From the NCBI GenBank assembly GCA_035565775.1, contig DATMRW010000030.1, forward strand, positions 124,001 to 188,000: DNA of 64,000 nt, given 5' to 3'. This document shows positions 7,007-14,032 of the stretch, one piece after another. The stretch is from PRO6 sp035565775 (GTDB lineage Bacteria > Pseudomonadota > Alphaproteobacteria > Rhizobiales > Xanthobacteraceae). Every line of letters starts with the position of its first letter. Positions within the stretch are counted from its first letter, which is position 1. The position numbers and the translations under genes are program-made. The notes below the pieces were generated by a model. The model had not been told where the DNA came from, ran no database searches, and saw only the letters and a list, made by a program, of their open reading frames with translations.

Positions 7007-8992
7007 ATGTCGGCGACCAAAATCCTCTGGGGCCAGATCCTCACCGTCTTCCTGATCGAGCTCATGACGACTTGGGCAGCGACGCAGTGGACGGCCTATC
7101 GGCTCGGCTTCCAGCCGCAGCTCGGACTTCCGTGGTTCGAGTTGGCTGGCTGGCCGATCTACTATCCGCCGGCCTTCTTTTGGTGGTGGTATTTCTACGA
7201 TGCCTACGCCCCGCCGATCTTCATCGAGGGCGCCTATATCGCCGCGTCGGGCGGCTTCATCTCCATCGCAGTTGCCATTGGCATGTCCGTGTGGCGGGCA
7301 CGCGAAGCGAAGAACGTGGAGACCTACGGCTCGGCCCGCTGGGCGCGGCCGGAAGAGGTGAAGGCCGCCGGCCTCCTCGGTCCTGACGGCGTCGTCCTCG
7401 GCAAGCATGAGCGCGAGTATCTTCGCCATGACGGTCCGGAGCATGTCCTGTGTTTCGCGCCAACACGTTCCGGCAAGGGCGTGGGCCTGGTCGTGCCCTC
7501 GCTCCTGACCTGGCCGGGCTCGGCGATCGTTCACGACATCAAGGGCGAGAACTGGACGCTGACCGCCGGCTATCGCGCCCGGCACGGCCGCGTGCTGTTG
7601 TTCGATCCGACCAATGCCAAGTCGGCAGCCTATAATCCGCTGCTCGAGGTGCGCCGCGGCGAATGGGAAGTCCGTGACGTGCAGAACATCGCCGACATCC
7701 TGGTCGACCCGGAAGGTTCGCTCGAAAAGCGGAACCACTGGGAGAAGACGTCGCACGCGCTTCTGGTCGGCGCGATCCTGCACGTCCTCTATGCCGAGGC
7801 CGACAAGACCTTGGCCGGCGTCGCCGCCTTCCTGTCGGATCCGAAGCGCCCGATCGAGTCGACCCTCGCGGCGATGATGAAGACCGCACATCTCGGCGAG
7901 GCCGGTCCGCACCCGGTAATCGCCAGCGCGGCCCGCGAGTTGCTCAACAAATCGGACAACGAGCGGTCCGGCGTGCTGTCCACCGCGATGTCGTTTCTCG
8001 GTCTGTATCGCGATCCCGTCGTCGCCGAGGTGACGCGCCGCTGCGACTGGCGCATCGCCGACATGGTCGGTGGCAAGCATCCGACCACCCTCTACCTCGT
8101 TGTGCCGCCCTCCGACATCAACCGGACCAAGCCGCTGATCCGCCTGATCCTCAATCAGGTCGGGCGTCGGTTGACCGAGGATTTGCAGGCGAAGGGCAAC
8201 CACTATCGGCTGCTGCTCATGCTCGACGAGTTTCCCGCGCTCGGCCGTCTCGACTTCTTCGAGAGCGCCCTGGCGTTCATGGCGGGTTACGGCCTGAAAG
8301 CATTCCTCATCGCGCAGTCGCTGAACCAGATCGAAAAGGCTTACGGGCCGAACAACTCGATCCTCGACAACTGCCACGTCCGGGTCAGCTTCGCGACCAA
8401 TGACGAGCGTACCGCCAAACGCGTTTCCGATGCGCTGGGCACCGCCACCGAGATGAAGGCGATGAAGAACTATGCCGGTCACCGCCTCTCGCCCTGGCTC
8501 GGCCACTTGATGGTGTCGCGCTCGGAGACCGCCCGGCAATTGCTGACGCCCGGAGAGATTATGCAGCTCCCGCCCTCCGACGAGATCGTCATGGTTGCCG
8601 GCATACCGCCGATACGCGCGAAGAAGGCCCGCTACTATGAGGATCGGCGGTTTCAGGAGCGCATCCTGACGCCGCCCGGCCTGACCAAACCGGCGAGCGC
8701 AAGAGCAGACGATTGGAGCACGCTGGCTTTGCCCGAACGGCCGGTGCTGGATAGGCCCGTCGCCGTGGACGTCGTGGCCGATGACGATCCGACGGATTCA
8801 GAGCGCCGGCATCAGCCCGAGCTGAGCCGCACCAAGACCGTCGAGCGAAAGCCCGTCATCGAAAACGAATTCGAGATCGATTCCCGCGATGACGTCGACG
8901 AAGATGCCGCCCGCCTCAGCCGCATGACGCAGACGATGCGCCAGGTCGCGCGCCAAGCCTCGCTCGATCCGGGCGACGGCATCGAATTGTAG
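7007..8992 (+). CDS. traG: TraG/VirD4 coupling protein
   Basis: The protein has 661 residues. The N-terminus holds membrane segments at ~8-28 and ~74-96. The motor domain has Walker A APTRSGKGVG (residues 151-160) and Walker B LLLMLDE (402-408), plus the FIAQSLNQIEKAYG-type motif typical of VirD4/TraG. It links the relaxase-DNA complex to the Trb channel at the inner membrane and powers DNA export. The ATG at 7007 has AAAGGAG 9 bases upstream and is preferred to a GTG at 6998. The C-terminal ~90 residues are acidic and variable, as in the family. Confidence 0.94.
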   Translation: MSATKILWGQILTVFLIELMTTWAATQWTAYRLGFQPQLGLPWFELAGWPIYYPPAFFWWWYFYDAYAPPIFIEGAYIAASGGFISIAVAIGMSVWRAREAKNVETYGSARWARPEEVKAAGLLGPDGVVLGKHEREYLRHDGPEHVLCFAPTRSGKGVGLVVPSLLTWPGSAIVHDIKGENWTLTAGYRARHGRVLLFDPTNAKSAAYNPLLEVRRGEWEVRDVQNIADILVDPEGSLEKRNHWEKTSHALLVGAILHVLYAEADKTLAGVAAFLSDPKRPIESTLAAMMKTAHLGEAGPHPVIASAARELLNKSDNERSGVLSTAMSFLGLYRDPVVAEVTRRCDWRIADMVGGKHPTTLYLVVPPSDINRTKPLIRLILNQVGRRLTEDLQAKGNHYRLLLMLDEFPALGRLDFFESALAFMAGYGLKAFLIAQSLNQIEKAYGPNNSILDNCHVRVSFATNDERTAKRVSDALGTATEMKAMKNYAGHRLSPWLGHLMVSRSETARQLLTPGEIMQLPPSDEIVMVAGIPPIRAKKARYYEDRRFQERILTPPGLTKPASARADDWSTLALPERPVLDRPVAVDVVADDDPTDSERRHQPELSRTKTVERKPVIENEFEIDSRDDVDEDAARLSRMTQTMRQVARQASLDPGDGIEL

Positions 8993-9001
8993 GAGGCGCC
9001 C

Positions 9002-9436
9002 GTGAGCAAGCAGCCGAAGAAGCAGCGCCTTTCCGTCTATCTCGATCCGGACGTGATGAAAGCGCTGGCGGCCCATGCAGCACGACGCGATCTATCGTTG
9101 TCGCTGGTTGCCGAGGCCGGTATCGCCTCTTTCCTCTCGCCGGATGCCGCGGAACGGCAGGAAGCCGCGACAACAAAGCGGCTCGATCAGCTCGACCGCC
9201 GCATGGCGCGCATGGAGCGCGATGTCGGCATATCGGTCGAAACGCTCGCCGTGTTCATCCGCTTCTGGCTGACCTCTAATCCGCCGCTCCCTGAGCCGGC
9301 TCAGGTCGCGGCACGCGCCAAGGCGGCGGAGCGCTACGAAGCGTTCGTGACCGCGCTCGGCCGGCGACTCGCGCAGGGACCAAAACTCAGACAGGAGATT
9401 TCGGAAGACATCGCGCCCGCGCATCGGCCTGAATGA
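9002..9436 (+). CDS. CopG-type ribbon-helix-helix protein of the ICE
   Basis: The protein has 144 residues and a GTG start 9 bases after traG. Residues ~8-45 form an RHH motif: RLSVYLDPDVMKALAAHAAR, then LSLSLVAEAGIASFL. This is followed by a coiled-coil-like basic stretch (ATTKRLDQLDRRMARMERDV). A CopG-type protein is commonly found between traG and trbB in this ICE family and may regulate transfer genes. In the standard arrangement trbB follows directly. Here it is followed by a convergent cargo pair and a hairpin, so transcription from traG probably ends after this gene. Confidence 0.85.
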   Translation: MSKQPKKQRLSVYLDPDVMKALAAHAARRDLSLSLVAEAGIASFLSPDAAERQEAATTKRLDQLDRRMARMERDVGISVETLAVFIRFWLTSNPPLPEPAQVAARAKAAERYEAFVTALGRRLAQGPKLRQEISEDIAPAHRPE

Positions 9437-9444
9437 CGGCAAGC

Positions 9445-9469
9445 CGGCCCGGCCATGGTCGCCGGGCCG
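9445..9469. terminator. Hairpin between convergent copG-like and ParB-like genes
   Basis: A perfect 9-bp inverted repeat, CGGCCCGGC at 9445-9453 and GCCGGGCCG at 9461-9469, has a 7-base loop. It lies in the 43-base gap between two convergent genes. There is no T-run, so a bidirectional terminator is inferred from position and stem strength only. Confidence 0.5.
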
Positions 9470-9479
9470 ACTGGCGTCA

Positions 9480-11540
9480 CTACGCCGCGTCGTCCTTCGA
9501 GGCGGGATCCTGGCGATCCCACTCTCCGTCGACACCGTCGCCGGCGTCGGCGTAAGGATCACTGTCCTCGGTCTCTTCGTCCTCGGCGGGATCAATCGGG
9601 ACGCTGGTCTTGGTGCCGTAGGCCCTGCGGAACGTGCGGGCCCAGACCACCATTTCCTCGTCGATGCGGCCCAGCAACGCTCGCCAATTGTCGGTCAGGC
9701 GAGGTTCGACGCCCCTTGCATCCACCACAGGCTGGCTGTCATCACCCAAGACCTTCGTCAGATCCGTGAACGCCTGATCCATGCCGTCAAACGCCCGGCT
9801 CAGCGCCACAAGAGCGTTGTGATAGCGATCGGCCGGTGTGTCTCCCGGCCGCGCCGCCTTTGCCTTGCCAGGTGGCGGAAACTCATTGCGGAGATAGACG
9901 TCGCTTACGGTCTGCTCCGACGAGCCGTCCGACAGACGCTTGACCTCGCCATTCTCGTCGACCGCGCGCAATGGCGTACTGGTTTCGAAATCAACCAGCG
10001 CGCGCCCGAGCTGGTGGACGCCGTGGATCGAGCGGCGCATCGTGTCGAGAATTTCGCCCGGGGTACGGCGATCGGGCTGATCGTTACCAGATGAACCGCG
10101 ATCCGCGTTCAGCCGCCCCGAAACGACCAGAGGATATGACGCGCGCACCGCCAGCTCCAGCGACGACGGACCTGGCTCGTCCGCAGTGCCCGAAGCAATG
10201 GCGTCGCGCACTTCAGACAGCGCCGCCTGGATCAGCAGCTCGCTGGACCGTCCGGTCGCCTGCCATTTTGCCCGATGCGTCGACTTGCCGAAGGCGTGAC
10301 GGAGGTAGCGCCTGATCTGGTCGACCTTGGCGGGTTCATCAGCGACGGCGCGCAAGATCAATGCGGTGGCCAGCTCATTCATCAGCTTCGGCGTGATCCG
10401 CTTGCGGGTCGACTGGCTCGTCACCGCGACGCGGATGGCCTCCTCGACCCGTTCGTCATCGGAGGTGAAGAGCTGGACGATCTGCGCGGAGCGCAGCACC
10501 GGATCAATCGGCAAATGCGCCGCCGCTGCTTCAGTTCGCGTGCACGAACCGGCGAAATAATCCCGCTGCGTCGATGAAATCAGATCCCTCCGACGCAGCT
10601 CGTCGAGCACTTCGTCTGCGAGCGACTCATTCTCCGGGCCTTCGCCCCAAGGCTTCGGCGGATCGACATGCCTCAACGCCACGAGCGACTTGACCGCCGT
10701 CGGAAATCCGGTGCTACCCGGCATGTGAGGCCGGAAGCCGACGAGGATCAGCGCGGGAATACGCTCGCAACGAAGCGCGACGACCGTCTCCTTGTTGCGC
10801 TCTCCCCGATCGAATGCATCGTTCAACTTCCGAATATGAGCGCGAAACCGCGCATCATTGTCGTCATAGGGTACGTCGGCGGAGTGAATGCCGAGAAGGT
10901 TGTGGACTGCCGTATCCCGGGACGATCCCTCGACCGTGGTCAGCGTCGTCGCGGGCGCCGATCCATCGGCATGCTGGTAGGTTGTCGGGACCAGCCAGAC
11001 CGCCTCCATCACTCCCTGCGATTCGATCGATGCCCGCCAATCATTTTCCGCGAGCACGAAGGCCGCGGCCTGCTGGCACGCCCAGATCAGATGGTGCCTG
11101 CTCTCGATGTCGACGGCGAGCTCCGCCCGCTGCGGGTTGCTCTGATCAAGGCTCCGCGGCTCTGGCACCGGCCGGAACTTCGAATCTTCTCCGCCGCTGC
11201 CGGGATCGATCGCGAAGGGATGACGTCGTGACGGCAGGGTGCGCGGATTGCGCGGATCAGGCATCGTCCGGCGAGCCCACACGCTGGTGCGAATTCCCAG
11301 AAGCGTTCCCCCGGGGACGGCGATCCGCTCGACATCCGGATCGGTCGGCTCGCCGATCGACTTGCGGACCTCGGACGGATCGACGACGGCAGCGGCGATC
11401 GCCGTCGCCGAGGCCTCGGACAGGCCGAAGGCATCGGTCAAACGCTCCACAAGGGTCTGACGCGCCTTCGCGTGGGCATATTCCGGGAGTCGTTCGACGG
11501 GGCGAGGCAAGACGTGCCCATTGCTGTTTTCAGAATTCAT
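9480..11540 (-). CDS. Large ICE cargo protein with ParB-like N-terminal region, function unknown
   Basis: The protein has about 686 residues. The ATG at 11540 has GGAGA 5 bases upstream; an in-frame ATG at 11552 is the alternative. I do not recognise a named family. Residues ~85-290 follow the ParB-N pattern. An NPR triplet lies near 98-100, then SIESQGVMEAVWLVPT, then VEGSSRDTAVHNLLGI near 203-218. The last two resemble the 'S-I...G....P' and 'G-x-R-x-x-A...LG' elements of ParB/DGQHR-type domains. The middle is helical and charged, and the last ~35 residues are very acidic. It is oriented against the conjugation genes and follows a HicA-like gene by 93 bases, suggesting a two-gene operon. 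A defence, partition or toxin-control role is possible; none is shown. Confidence 0.6.
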   Translation of the reverse strand: MNSENSNGHVLPRPVERLPEYAHAKARQTLVERLTDAFGLSEASATAIAAAVVDPSEVRKSIGEPTDPDVERIAVPGGTLLGIRTSVWARRTMPDPRNPRTLPSRRHPFAIDPGSGGEDSKFRPVPEPRSLDQSNPQRAELAVDIESRHHLIWACQQAAAFVLAENDWRASIESQGVMEAVWLVPTTYQHADGSAPATTLTTVEGSSRDTAVHNLLGIHSADVPYDDNDARFRAHIRKLNDAFDRGERNKETVVALRCERIPALILVGFRPHMPGSTGFPTAVKSLVALRHVDPPKPWGEGPENESLADEVLDELRRRDLISSTQRDYFAGSCTRTEAAAAHLPIDPVLRSAQIVQLFTSDDERVEEAIRVAVTSQSTRKRITPKLMNELATALILRAVADEPAKVDQIRRYLRHAFGKSTHRAKWQATGRSSELLIQAALSEVRDAIASGTADEPGPSSLELAVRASYPLVVSGRLNADRGSSGNDQPDRRTPGEILDTMRRSIHGVHQLGRALVDFETSTPLRAVDENGEVKRLSDGSSEQTVSDVYLRNEFPPPGKAKAARPGDTPADRYHNALVALSRAFDGMDQAFTDLTKVLGDDSQPVVDARGVEPRLTDNWRALLGRIDEEMVVWARTFRRAYGTKTSVPIDPAEDEETEDSDPYADAGDGVDGEWDRQDPASKDDAA

Positions 11541-11633
11541 TGATGTCTCCATGGGGCGATCACTCAGCCCAAAATTCGGTGTTGGGAAGAACCGCCCCGC
11601 TTATCCGCGGGACGGTCTCATTCGCCTGCGTGA

Positions 11634-11843
11634 TTACAGGATGATCGGCGCCCGCATCTTGCGCCGCAGCGTGGCGAAGAGATTCCTCATTCCACGATGG
11701 TCGGACGGCGTGTCCGGCGCGAAAACCGGTCCGTTCATGTTGGGATGTTCGAACCGCCAATGACCTCCGCGGGTCTTGGTGGCAATGAAGCCCTGACGCT
11801 CGAGGAGACGTCGTGCTTCCTTCATCTGACTGCTTGCAGCCAT
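11634..11843 (-). CDS. HicA-like small double-stranded-RNA-binding-fold protein
   Basis: The protein has 69 residues from the ATG at 11843, which has GGAGA 6 bases upstream; longer in-frame starts exist but lack conservation signs. The sequence fits the HicA/YcfA plan. An N-terminal helix (KEARRLLERQGF) is followed by RGGHWRFEHPN, where HicA toxins carry the catalytic histidine in a G-S/G-H motif. PVFAPDTPSDHRG and a final helix with LRRKM complete it. HicA proteins are mRNA-cleaving toxins paired with HicB antitoxins. No HicB-like gene is adjacent; the partner here is the large ParB-like protein instead. That makes the pair unusual for a toxin-antitoxin locus. Whether it cleaves RNA is not known. 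Confidence 0.7.
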   Translation of the reverse strand: MAASSQMKEARRLLERQGFIATKTRGGHWRFEHPNMNGPVFAPDTPSDHRGMRNLFATLRRKMRAPIIL

Positions 11844-11947
11844 TTCCATTCTCCATTGGCTGGCGGCCGATGGCGCACAGCTCTTCTCGGCCGCAACACG
11901 GGGTTGAGGTTTCCGAGGTGCCAAGGAGAATGGGTAAGATGCTCCAT
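11822..11947 (-). CDS. Possible 41-residue leader peptide upstream of the HicA-like gene
   Basis: A short frame begins with ATG at 11947, preceded by a near-perfect Shine-Dalgarno (GGAAGGAGG, plus-strand 11954-11962) at 6-base spacing. It runs to a TGA at 11822-11824, overlapping the first 22 bases of the HicA-like gene in another frame. The peptide starts MEHLTHSPWHLG and ends in WKWLQAVR, rich in Arg, Pro and Trp. The ribosome site is the strongest in this segment, so the frame may be translated and couple translation of the HicA-like gene. No homology is recognised, and it may be an accident of sequence. Confidence 0.35.
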   Translation of the reverse strand: MEHLTHSPWHLGNLNPVLRPRRAVRHRPPANGEWKWLQAVR

Positions 11948-12430
11948 GCGCATCCTCCTTCCGCTTACCGGCAAATTCCGGCGTCACCGAAGGCGGCAAC
12001 AGCGTGGAAGGCGTTTCCAAGACGTACAGGACAGCCGGGCAAACCGGAATGTTCTGCGTAGCCGCCCCTCACTTCAGTAGAGAGGGTGAAAAACCCGAGT
12101 AGCTGCGTCGCGGTTTGTTAAGCATGCCGAAGTGCGGCGAAATGTCAATGGCGTTCGGCGCCGTCCCTTCTTCGACACGCCCAGCCGTCGCTTCACCCAT
12201 GACGGGGAGCCCCATGCGACGAGTTGTTCCGGCAGACCGAACGGCGCGCGACGCGAAATAAGCAGCGATTGCGGCAACTCAAGTATTCGGCGATCCCGCC
12301 GATCGCCTGTCTTTGTACGCCACAGTACGACGACCACATGATGGTTGTTGTCAGACCATAATTTCTGCCTCTTCTACTCATCCCCGATCCAGGGTCGCAC
12401 TTCGCGGACCCGCAAGAGAACGGGGACGAC
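11948..12430. other. Gene-free stretch between the cargo pair and trbB
   Basis: This ~480-base divergent region should contain the promoter of the cargo pair (leftward) and one for the trb operon (rightward), since trbB is cut off from traG. Two short overlapping frames on opposite strands (12132-12341 and 12074-12337) have no family features and atypical composition, and are not called. I could not assign a convincing -35/-10 pair. It may contain decayed remains of an older cargo gene. Confidence 0.4.
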
Positions 12431-13414
12431 GTGGCGTCAACTCACCAGAAATCCGAGGCGATCCTCCGCGGCGCGCGCATGCTGCGCACCGCGCTCGGCC
12501 CCGCCATCGCCCGGTTTCTGGAAGACCCCGCGATCGTCGAGGTGATGCTCAACCCCGATGGGCGGCTCTGGGTCGACCGTCTCTCCGAAGGGCTGTCCGA
12601 TACCGGTGAGCTGCTGTCGCCGTCGGATGGCGAGCGGATCATCCGCCTCGTCGCGCACCATGTCGGCGCCGAGGTTTATCCCGGCGCTCCGCGCGTCTCG
12701 GCCGAGCTGCCCGAAACGGGGGAGCGGTTCGAGGGGCTGTTGCCCCCGGTGGTTTCCGCGCCGGCCTTTGCGATCCGCAAGCCCGCGGTGGCGGTCTTCA
12801 CCTTGGACGACTACGTCGCCGCCGGAATCATGCAGGCGGGCCAGGCCGAGGCGCTGCGCACCGCGGTCGGCGAACGTCGAAATATTCTCGTCGCCGGCGG
12901 CACCTCGACCGGCAAGACCACGCTCACCAACGCCCTACTCGCCGAGGTCTCGAAAACTTCGGACCGCGTCGTTCTGATCGAGGACACACGCGAGCTGCAA
13001 TGCGCCGCGCCCAACCTCGTGGCCATGCGCACGAAGGACGGCGTCGCCACGCTCTCCGATCTTGTCCGCTCCTCGCTGCGTCTTAGGCCTGATCGCATTC
13101 CGATCGGTGAGGTCCGCGGCTCTGAGGCGCTCGACCTTCTGAAGGCGTGGGGCACCGGCCACCCGGGAGGCGTCGGCACGATCCATGCCGGCACGGCCAT
13201 CGGCGCCCTGCGCCGGCTCGAACAGCTCATCCAGGAAGCGGTCGTCACCGTCCCGCGCGCGCTGATCGCCGAGACGATCGACCTGGTCGCCGTGCTTTCC
13301 GGCCGCGGCTCCGCGCGCCGCCTCGCCGAACTCGCCCGTGTCGAAGGCCTCGGCCCCGACGGCGACTACCGCGTCACCCCTGCAAGCCAGCCCCTCACAG
13401 GAGACCCGTCATGA
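12431..13414 (+). CDS. trbB: TrbB, P-type conjugation ATPase (VirB11 family)
   Basis: The 327-residue protein is a VirB11/GspE-type secretion ATPase with Walker A GGTSTGKTT (residues 156-164). RVVLIEDTRELQC follows (Asp box), then the Walker B-like RPDRIPIGEVRG and the His box TGHPGGVGTIHAG. It forms a cytoplasmic hexamer that energises pilus and channel assembly. It starts with GTG and opens the trb operon. Its stop overlaps the trbC start (ATGA). A proline-rich tail is short and variable. Confidence 0.94.
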   Translation: MASTHQKSEAILRGARMLRTALGPAIARFLEDPAIVEVMLNPDGRLWVDRLSEGLSDTGELLSPSDGERIIRLVAHHVGAEVYPGAPRVSAELPETGERFEGLLPPVVSAPAFAIRKPAVAVFTLDDYVAAGIMQAGQAEALRTAVGERRNILVAGGTSTGKTTLTNALLAEVSKTSDRVVLIEDTRELQCAAPNLVAMRTKDGVATLSDLVRSSLRLRPDRIPIGEVRGSEALDLLKAWGTGHPGGVGTIHAGTAIGALRRLEQLIQEAVVTVPRALIAETIDLVAVLSGRGSARRLAELARVEGLGPDGDYRVTPASQPLTGDPS

Positions 13415-13740
13415 TCAACCATACCCTGTGCATCCGCCATATCGCCACAGCGGTATCAGTCACCTTCCTGACCCTCGCCCTCGCACCGGCCGCCCATGCG
13501 TCCGGCTCGTCCATGCCCTGGGAGGCGCCGCTTCAGTCGATCCTCGAATCGATCGAGGGGCCGGTCGCCAAGATCATCGCGGTGATGATCATCATCATCA
13601 CCGGCCTGACGCTCGCCTTCGGCGATACGTCGGGCGGCGCACGACGCCTGATCCAGATCGTGTTCGGCCTGTCCATCGCCTTCGCGGCGTCGAGCTTCTT
13701 CCTGTCGTTCTTCTCCTTCGGCGGCGGGGCGCTCGTCTGA
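13411..13740 (+). CDS. trbC: TrbC, conjugative pilin precursor
   Basis: The 109-residue protein has an N-terminal signal sequence ending in a PAAHA-type cleavage site at about residue 30. Two hydrophobic segments follow (~47-66 and ~75-95), the VirB2/TrbC pilin plan. In RP4 the precursor is trimmed and made circular by TraF, whose gene is present upstream. The start overlaps the trbB stop and the stop overlaps the trbD start, showing coupled translation. It forms the pilus of the mating apparatus. Confidence 0.92.
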   Translation: MINHTLCIRHIATAVSVTFLTLALAPAAHASGSSMPWEAPLQSILESIEGPVAKIIAVMIIIITGLTLAFGDTSGGARRLIQIVFGLSIAFAASSFFLSFFSFGGGALV

Positions 13741-14021
13741 TGGCCGACGGCGCGGATCATGCCGGCGAAGTCCCGGGCTTTTCGGTCCCGGTCCACCGGG
13801 CGCTGACCGAGCACATCCTGCTCGGCGGTGCGCCGCGCTCCATCGCCATTCTCAACGGTACGCTGGCGGCCGCCCTTGGCCTTGGCCTTCGCCTCTGGCT
13901 GGTCGGCCTGGGGCTGTGGGCCGTGGGGCACTTCGCCGCCGTCTGGGCTGCCAAGCGGGACCCCCAGTTCGTCGACGTCGTGCGCAAGCATCTGCGCATC
14001 CCCGGTCACCTGTCGGTCTGA
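13740..14021 (+). CDS. trbD: TrbD, inner-membrane conjugation protein (VirB3 family)
   Basis: This is a 93-residue protein with the VirB3/TrbD start: a short N-terminus, then VPVHRALTEHILLGGAPR before the hydrophobic segments (residues ~35-62). TrbD/VirB3 proteins associate with the TrbE/VirB4 ATPase at the inner membrane, and in some systems are fused to it. Here they are separate, 11 bases apart. An AGGAG follows directly for trbE. Length is normal. Confidence 0.9.
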   Translation: MADGADHAGEVPGFSVPVHRALTEHILLGGAPRSIAILNGTLAAALGLGLRLWLVGLGLWAVGHFAAVWAAKRDPQFVDVVRKHLRIPGHLSV

Positions 14022-14032
14022 GGAGCGGCGCG

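Noticed and set aside
5141..8539. 1132-codon open frame on the minus strand
   Set aside because: It is opposite the relaxase and traG, which have full family motifs. Long antisense frames are expected at this GC content, and it has no family features.
9480..11540. Calling the large cargo protein a DndB-type DGQHR protein
   Set aside because: The DGQHR motif itself is absent (VEGSSR instead) and no dnd genes are nearby. Only a general ParB-like resemblance is claimed.
12074..12341. Overlapping short frames on both strands before trbB
   Set aside because: Neither has conserved-looking segments or a ribosome site. They are treated as part of a regulatory gap.
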